Assembly: GCA_001599915.1 (NCBI GenBank)
Contig: BCIG01000009.1
Coordinates: 726,668 to 790,667 of the forward strand
From: Symbiotaphrina buchneri
Taxonomy: Eukaryota > Ascomycota > Symbiotaphrinales > Symbiotaphrinaceae
Direction: 5' to 3'
Length of the DNA: 64,000 bases
The notes beneath the pieces are model-generated. The model worked only from the letters and a program-made list of their open reading frames with translations, did not search any database and had not been told where the DNA came from. Below, piece by piece: positions 57,633 through 64,000 of the stretch (the first letter of the stretch is position 1; each line of letters begins with the position of its first letter). The position numbers and the translations under genes were made by a program.

Positions 57633-60600
57633 ATGCAGGCCTCCGACGCTTCGGATGGCCAGCCCGCAATGGAGCGGCCCAAGACAGAAGAGCAGCAGTC
57701 CTCACGCCTCAAGCGGACCAGCACATCGGCCACGGCCTCGGCACGGGCGCCAGCGTGGAAGAAACGGCTACCGGGATGGATCAGCGCGCACCTCAACGCG
57801 CGAGATCTGAAGGTGCTTTTCCGATGCGTGTTCGCCGTGTGGATCACCTTTGTCTTCATCTTCATCAGCCCCGTCCTGCAGGGCATCGGGCAGGCGACGT
57901 TCTTTGCGACGTATGTGCTCTCTCCCTCGCTCATTAGTTCCTCGTGATTTAATGTCGACATGGGCTGATGCTTTGCTGGCCTATAGGATATCGATGCTAT
58001 TCCTGCCGCCGTCGGGCGCCGTCTTTGTTACTATCCTCGGTGGTGCGACGATGATTATGGGTATGGCTCTGGCTTGGGCGTGGGGTACCATCACGATGAA
58101 AGCGGCGCTGGCTGCTCGCCCCGCTGCACAAACACAGGCGCAGTATAATGCGTTGCTGGGTGCTGCGTCGCAAAGGGCGAATCAGACTGGTCTGCCTGTT
58201 GCGACGGTTGCGCAGGAGGCTATATTTAATGGTGGGATGCTGGATACCAGAGTGACGATTGTCTATTTTGCCATGGTTATGTTGTTCATATACTTCATGG
58301 TAATGCCGAAGGTCCTGGGAGGAGGTTGTGGAGCCGACTTTTGCTTCTAGGCGCGCCTTCGAATTGCAAATGCGAAGCTCACGTTGACCTCCATCTTCGC
58401 CATCATTGTCTCGGACATCTACCTCACGACCGCCCCTCTTCTTCCTAGCTTCAACGCCACCGTCCCCTTAACCTTGATCAAACCAGCGGCTATCTCCGTC
58501 GGCATCAGCGTCTTTTGCTCTATTGTCATATTCCCGGAGTCGACCGCATATCAAGCACTCATAGTGATGACGGATCTCCTGCAACCCATGAGCGAAGTCC
58601 TGCAAAACACGGACACGGCCTTTCGGGAACACCGCATCCCCGAGCCAGAAGAACCTCGCGCGACTAAGGAGGCCATCACGGGCCAAGCCACCGCCCTAGC
58701 TCCACTTTTGAAGTTCCTACCGCTGGATGTCAGCTTCGGAAGGTGGAATACGGACGATCTTGTCGCTGTCCATCCCTTGTTGAACGATGTTGTAACGAGG
58801 ACCCTGATGCTCTTGGATACAAATATACTTTTTCTGGTGGCTAGGAAGAAGCACTCTTTCTACGTGAAAGGGTTAGGCGCGGCCGGCTCAGGCGAGTCCC
58901 CAGATGAGAAAGACAAAATCGAAGAGAAGGAAAAGGACGATAAGAATGCAAAAGACGGGAAGAAAAAGGACAAGCATGGGAAAGATCGTCCTGAACATGC
59001 AGGGCAGGTGAAGTTGGGAAGGCATCAGATTTCTGCCACGCTCGATCTCATGCAAGCCGATAACCAAGCGACAGTCGACTTTCTAAGGAAGGAAACAGCG
59101 GATACATTGCTTGAGTCCAGCGATGAGCTTCTCCAATGCAGTATCGACGCACTGGACTCGGTCAGCGAGATATTTGCAACTGTCAACCGCCGGCGATGGT
59201 GGGGCCGTCCAAAAGCTCCCGAGAGAGCAGAGCTGCATTCCAAACACAGCCAGGTGCTGGAGCAGCTCCACAAAGCACGCACCAACTACGACAGTACGGC
59301 TCGACAGAGCGCCGTGGGACCATACATGCACCTCTTCGACGCCGAAGGCAACCTGCATCTACACGACGAGATCGACAGCACGGCCGTGCGCGGTCTGCTG
59401 CTGTCCATGAACTACGAAGAGAACCTGTCGGGCGTGAGCCGCGCGATCGAGAACTTGCTGCAGTACGTCGTGCTCCTAGAGCAGGAGCGCACGATTAGTC
59501 GGCTGTGGCCGCCCGCGGGGATCAGACATGCGGCTGCGTGGGCGTTTGGCAGGGATCCGACGCCGACGATTGCGGTGCCGGATAATGGCCTTGGAGGGAC
59601 GGCGGAGGACCAGGCGAGTAAGGTGGAGAAAGGGGAGAAAGGAAAAGCAGGCGTGGGGCTACCGAGCAGAAGACCGAGGAAGGGCCTTGCTGGCTTGATT
59701 CTTGCGTGGTATGAATGGTTTAATAATGACGAGGGTGTTTATGCTCTGCGGGTCGTTGCTGCCTCTTTTATTGCGGTACCGGCGGTTTGCGTACCGAGCG
59801 CTGGGTTCTTTTATCGAGAAAAAGGTATGTGATTCTGGGAACGTGCATCATAGGAGAGCATTAACTGACGAGATACAGGGCTATGGTAAGTCTGCTTGAT
59901 AAGACTTCTTACATGTCTTCTGATAATATCTGATAATCTCCAGGGCCGTCATCATGGCTCAGTTAGGACTCGCTCCCTACGTAGGTCTTCTTGATTCCCC
60001 CCTCCTCTGTTCTACTCCTAACTTCTCCTCTCCCAGCTGGCCGATTTCATCTACTCTCTCGTGTGCCGCAGCGCAGGTACGGTCATAGGTGGAGTGGTCG
60101 GCATGGTTGCATGGTACATAGGGTCCGGCAGCGGACCGGGAAACCCGTATGGATTGGCGGCCATTGTCGCCTTCGTGCTGATCTTCCTTGTATTCGGACG
60201 CCTGTACGCACCTCCAGCACTGTTGCAAGCGGTCATCATGAGCGGGGCAACGTTCAGCTTGGTTGTGGGATATAGTTACATCGACAGGTGCGTCCACCCC
60301 CTTATCGTCCTTGGCTCGTTCATCCTCGGCTCGCATCAACTGCTTCCAACTCATTCCGCTTACTGACCAATTCGCAACAGCCACCTTGATGTCTATGGCA
60401 ACCCCGGTGTCGGCTACACCGTCTTCTGGCGCCGTCTGGTCCTCGTGCTCATCGGCTTCGGCGCCGCCTTCCTCATCCAGCTCTTCCCCCGTCCCTCCAG
60501 CGCCACCATCCACGCCAGCAAAGCCCTCTCCAGCATCGTCGCCGCCGCCGGAACAGCATACTACTCCATCGTCTCCACCGGTCTCAGCACGCCAGACCCC

Positions 60601-61308
60601 AGCACCTCCTCCACAAACCTCGCCGACGAAGCCGACGGCGCCGAAAGCGCCTCCCTCCTCTCCGCCAACGGTCTGCCCCCGCCCAGCGCGCAGATCGACC
60701 TCCTGGCCCTCCAGCAATCCCTCACGCCGCTTCTCGCGAGCATCAAGCTCTCACGGCTCGAGCTCTCCGCCTCGGCCTTCACCTCGAGCTCTCTAGAGCG
60801 GATCTTCCTCCTAACCGACCTCGCAGTCGGGCATCTGACACAGCTGGCCCGGTGTGTCTCGGAGCTGCCGCCGGAGCTCAAAGCGCGCTTCACGAGCCTC
60901 TTCCCGGCCGCATCCGCGGATTTCGTCGGCGACGTCAACGCCGTGGTCGCAATTCTCGCGAGTGCGCTTAGGACGGGGGCACCCCTGCCTAAGGTCCTCC
61001 CCGTGCCGCTCGTGGGCCGCTTGGTGGGCGGAGGGAGGGGCAGAGAGGAGCGTTGGGGAAGTCTGGAGAGGGAGACGGTCCTGAGTAGGGAGTTTCCGGC
61101 GTATTGTGTCTTGTTGACGAGTTATGTCTCGTTCTTGTCGGTGAGTCTGCTGCCTCCTGCCTGGTGCTTTTGCGTGATGTGATGTGATGTCACGCGGCAT
61201 GATGCTGTGTGGTGGAGAATAATCGTGGGACATAGGCTGACTCTGTGCTTATTGTAGAGGGTTGATGATTTGGTTTTGGTTGTGAAGCAGGCGGTTGGAG
61301 AGGTCTGA
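57633..61308 (+). CDS. Large ArAE-type membrane protein (DUF2421 / FUSC-like)
   Basis: About 1,100 residues in several exons (57633-57910, 57987 to about 58290, 58351 to about 59825, and further exons to 61308). The N-terminal membrane block reads LFRCVFAVWITFVFIFISPV, LFLPPSGAVFVTILGG and VGISVFCSIVIFPEST. A long cytosolic part contains an almost all-charged stretch (about 58900-59000, KDKIEEKEKDDKNAKDGKKK). A second membrane block follows (LWAVIMAQLGLAPYLADFIY, GTVIGGVVGMVAWYIG), then a C-terminal cytosolic domain ending VVKQAVGEV. This two-block layout is that of fungal aromatic-acid-exporter-like proteins (ArAE_2_N, FUSC_2 and DUF2421 in Pfam), related to bacterial fusaric-acid and aromatic-acid exporters. 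The substrate is unknown. Confidence 0.85.
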
Positions 61309-61549
61309 TTGCATTAATCTACCATGCTGAGAGAATTTGGAAAGTGCAGAGGTTGTTTATGTTAATGGCACGTATTGGCAATACCCGGACATGTCAAGGG
61401 GAAACAATACTGGATCATGATCCTCACAGAGAGAGGCACAGATGAACTTATCTATTGGACAAGGAACACCATATCTTCCGTCAAACCTCATTGCATCTTC
61501 ACATGGACCCTCAGATCTCCCGCAACCCTCCAAGTTAGTCTGACACCGC

Positions 61550-63161
61550 TCAAAGAAAATCCTCAGCATACTCCTCATACTCCCTCATAAACTCCTCTAC
61601 ATCAAACACCCCCCTTAACCCCTTCTGCTCCACAATCCTCGTCCCACGCTGGACATAGGCCTCGCGAAACTCGCGCCACAAGCCCGGCGAGGAGATGCAG
61701 CTGGGAATGAAATCCCGGTTATCGCCCGTGACCATCGCGCCCTTGAAGGCCTGATACACGGCCTCTCTGTGTGTGGTAGTGGTAGTGGTGTCAAAGTCCA
61801 GGTCCAGGTCGATGGCCTCGCATTGTCCGAAGTCGAGGAGCCAGAGCTGGATGATGCGGTTCTGCTCTGCTGCTGCTGTGTCTTGCCCTTCCACTTCCCT
61901 CTCATGCTGCTGCTGAACCTCCTCCCCTTCCACTATCTTCTCATGCCGCTGCTCCTCCTCCTCCCCGTCCTCACCACCCGTCGTCGCCGTCGCCGTCGCC
62001 GTCGCCGTCGTCGCAGCGATCGAAGTCTCCAGCACAAACTCAACATCATCCCCATCCACGCCCGCGCCCCAGTGCATGGTGGCGTACGCTTCGCCCATCG
62101 CGCGCGAAGCCTGCAACGTCCAGCGCCAGCTCCTCCATTGCGCGCAGGTGCAGTGGGAAATTACGCAGCGAGAACGCCGCCGTTTCACTGCTGATGCTGC
62201 CGCTGCCGTTCAAAGCGCGTGGGGGCAGGGGCCTAGTGTGCCGGCCGAGGTAGACACGCACCAGGCAGTGTTTATTCCCCGGCGCGGCGAGGATCTGCCG
62301 TATCTGCTCTATCTGCTCCATCTCCATTCTTTCAGACTTTGTACATGGCATCCCTTGACGCTCCTGTGGCTGGCCCGGTAGCTGGCCCTGTTGTGCCTGG
62401 CCCAGCGACGTCGCAGTCTGCGGCTCTGGATGCAGCTGCGGATAAAACGCCTCGACCAGCGCCCGCCGCACGACGCCTGGCAGCGGCATGATGCGCTGCA
62501 TGAGCAGGATATCCCCGCGCGCGCGGTCGGCGGGTGGGAACTGCGCTATCCGCTCGGTCGTCCAGAAGGAGGAGGAGATGGAGGGGATGAAGTCGTGGAG
62601 GGAGGGGACGTGGATGCGGATATTGGGGGAGGAGGAAGAGGAGGAAGAGAAGGAAGAAGAGGCCGTGGTTGCACCGCCGTAAGTCTCAAACGCCGCGCAG
62701 ACGAGGCCGTGCATAGCGTGTTCTTGGCGGAGATTACTCGCCTTTGCGGCGCACAGGGGGTGTGCCTTTTTGAGGACTGCGGGGACGGCGCCGGCGCGAG
62801 GGGAAGGGTGCTGCTGCTGGTTGCCTAGGGAAGGCTCGGAAGGGAGCGGCAGCGGAGCCAGAGAAGGAGCTTGTTCGAAGATAGCGCCTTGGAGACCGCG
62901 CCCGATTTCGACGAATGCATGTTCAGAAGGATCGGTCGGAGGCGCAGACACCTGCTCGTGTTGTTGTTGTCGATGCTGTTGCCCGTGTGGTTGATGCTGG
63001 GCATGCAGGTGCTTGGCTCTCGCTGCGTACGAGGAGGGAGTCTGGATTATGACACCTAGCCGCAGGGTCTGTGAAAGGACTTCGGAGGCGGATTGGGTTG
63101 CCAGGGTCTCGGCTGAGAGGGGCTTGAGGGGACGTGGTGGAGGGGGTGGAGGGGAGGACAT
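61550..63161 (-). pseudogene. DUF3669-like gene with a frameshift in a CG run
   Basis: From ATG 63161 the frame is Pro/Gln/Ser-rich but contains family-like parts: EIGRGLQGAIFEQ, LRQEHAMHGLVCAAFETYGG, LMQRIMPLPGVVRRALVEAF, NKHCLVRVYLGR, SLRNFPLHLRAMEELALDVA. It would end at 62046 with a meaningless tail. A second frame continues the family sequence exactly: MGEAYATMHWGAGVDGDDVE, IIQLWLLDFGQCEAIDLD, TGDNRDFIPSC, ending EYEEYAEDFL at 61550. The switch is at an 8-bp CG repeat (62099-62106); two more bases there would restore reading. The family is fungal DUF3669, of unknown function. Either a sequencing error in a GC-rich repeat or a pseudogene. Confidence 0.68.
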
Positions 63162-64000
63162 CTTCCACGGTAAGCTTCATGAAACGCGATGGTTTGGGTT
63201 GAGTGAATGAGTGGGAAGAAACAAGAAAGAAAGGGAATAATAGAGCTGAGATGGTGAATTTAAGAGGAGAGCTAGAAGATGTGGGTGTAGAGGCCGGAAG
63301 GGTTGGGGCATCATGGTACTGGATCGAGGAGCAACCTTGGTGGCTGCCTGGTGTGCCATCAGGCTTGATTGCGCGTCCTGGGCTTTGACCTCGAACGGTG
63401 AGGGGGAGCGATCCTTGGAAACAGCAGCGCCGATGCATGAATGCATCCAGGTCATTAAAAGTTTAGTGCTATTCATGAACCAGTCGAGAAGACATAAAGG
63501 TACTGTAGCAGCCAATGCACCAGAAACAGTAGGGAGACCGGAGGAGATGTAACTAACCAATATAAACAGTGTGCGCTCCCTCAACTAGCCTGGGACTCTG
63601 TGTGGTCCATATAAGGCCCCTGTGTCCCAAAGGTTCGACGGTGAATCACAGTTATGTACAACGTAGGTCGTATTGATTCAGGGGCAGATTCAGGGGCAGA
63701 GAAACATATTTCATCCTGGCTGGCGACCTAAGAAAGGCCCTAAGCTTCTCAAAGTGCGCTCATACTTTCGACAGTCGCCGACACCTGATACTGTTTCAAC
63801 GTAACAGGTAGATAGATAGCTAAGACTGATGATCAGTTGCCAGTTTCCAATAGAGCTTCAGGAACCACTAGCACGGCAGTATCATGTCTGTCATACATTG
63901 AAAACTAGAAGGAGCATGACGGGGTCCGGGTTTGGCGGCAGAATCGACGGCCTCGCCGGCGGGGAGCCAATGGGCGGGCCGGACGCGAAGGCGGTGGCCG
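63162..64000. other. Intergenic to window edge; possible gene start at 63917
   Basis: Mostly without recognisable genes. From ATG 63917 an open plus-strand frame runs to the edge (MTGSGFGGRIDGLAGGEP..). It is much more GC-rich than the DNA just before it. Too little is present to identify it; it could equally be the end of a minus-strand gene. Confidence 0.3.

Noticed and set aside
59977-60717. Minus-strand open frame of 246 residues
   Set aside because: Antisense of the ArAE-type gene, whose membrane segments clearly read on the plus strand.

Overview
The window is eukaryotic DNA from a filamentous ascomycete. Genes carry many short introns (mostly 45-75 nt, GT-AG, with CTGAC/CTAAC-like branch sites). 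It holds fungus-specific families: Zn2Cys6 regulators, a Ser/Thr-rich wall protein, an RGS-LOV photoreceptor and an SSU1-type sulfite pump. Gene style and spacing fit Eurotiomycetes (Aspergillus or Penicillium relatives). That placement is inference; no rRNA or marker gene is present. I recognised no tRNA, rRNA, CRISPR array or intact transposon.

Layout. 1-5.7 kb: most of a giant secreted Ser/Thr-rich wall protein, running off the left edge into what looks like a WSC domain. 6.9-8.9 kb: an MFS sugar transporter behind a G20 tract. 10.5-14.3 kb: a TauD-like 2-oxoglutarate dioxygenase divergent from an SSU1-type sulfite exporter, then a regulator with two tandem Zn2Cys6 clusters (14.5-17.4 kb). 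17.8-22.6 kb: a broken alpha/beta hydrolase, two short-chain dehydrogenases and a frameshifted NmrA/epimerase-like gene. 22.7-41.5 kb: MFS sugar transporter, TfdA-like dioxygenase, Zn2Cys6 regulator, DHDPS-family keto-acid aldolase, L-fuconate/L-galactonate dehydratase, then secreted GH76, GH35 and GH95-like glycosidases. 42-46.3 kb: a CYP53-like P450 divergent from an NADPH-P450 reductase paralog. 46.4-64 kb: a Fungal_trans_2-like protein, a truncated amino-acid permease, an NmrA-like protein, an RGS-LOV protein, a large ArAE-type membrane protein and a frameshifted DUF3669-like gene.

The most interesting unit is 22.7-41.5 kb. It reads as a catabolic locus for a fucose- and galactose-bearing glycan. 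Extracellular GH95-like and GH35 enzymes could strip terminal sugars, an MFS carrier imports them, and a dehydratase plus aldolase cleave the acid sugar to pyruvate and an aldehyde. Two divergent promoters in it, 5.7 kb apart, share a 19-bp element matching at 17 positions (25096-25114 minus, 30767-30785 plus). This ties the transporter/TfdA pair to the aldolase/dehydratase pair. A second possible system is the TauD-like/SSU1 pair, which could release and export sulfite.

Several genes look damaged: the hydrolase lacks its catalytic core, the permease has a frameshift and a foreign 3' tail, and the NmrA-like and DUF3669-like genes have frameshifts. The left part behaves like a fast-changing accessory region. 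Single-base frameshifts could also be assembly errors.
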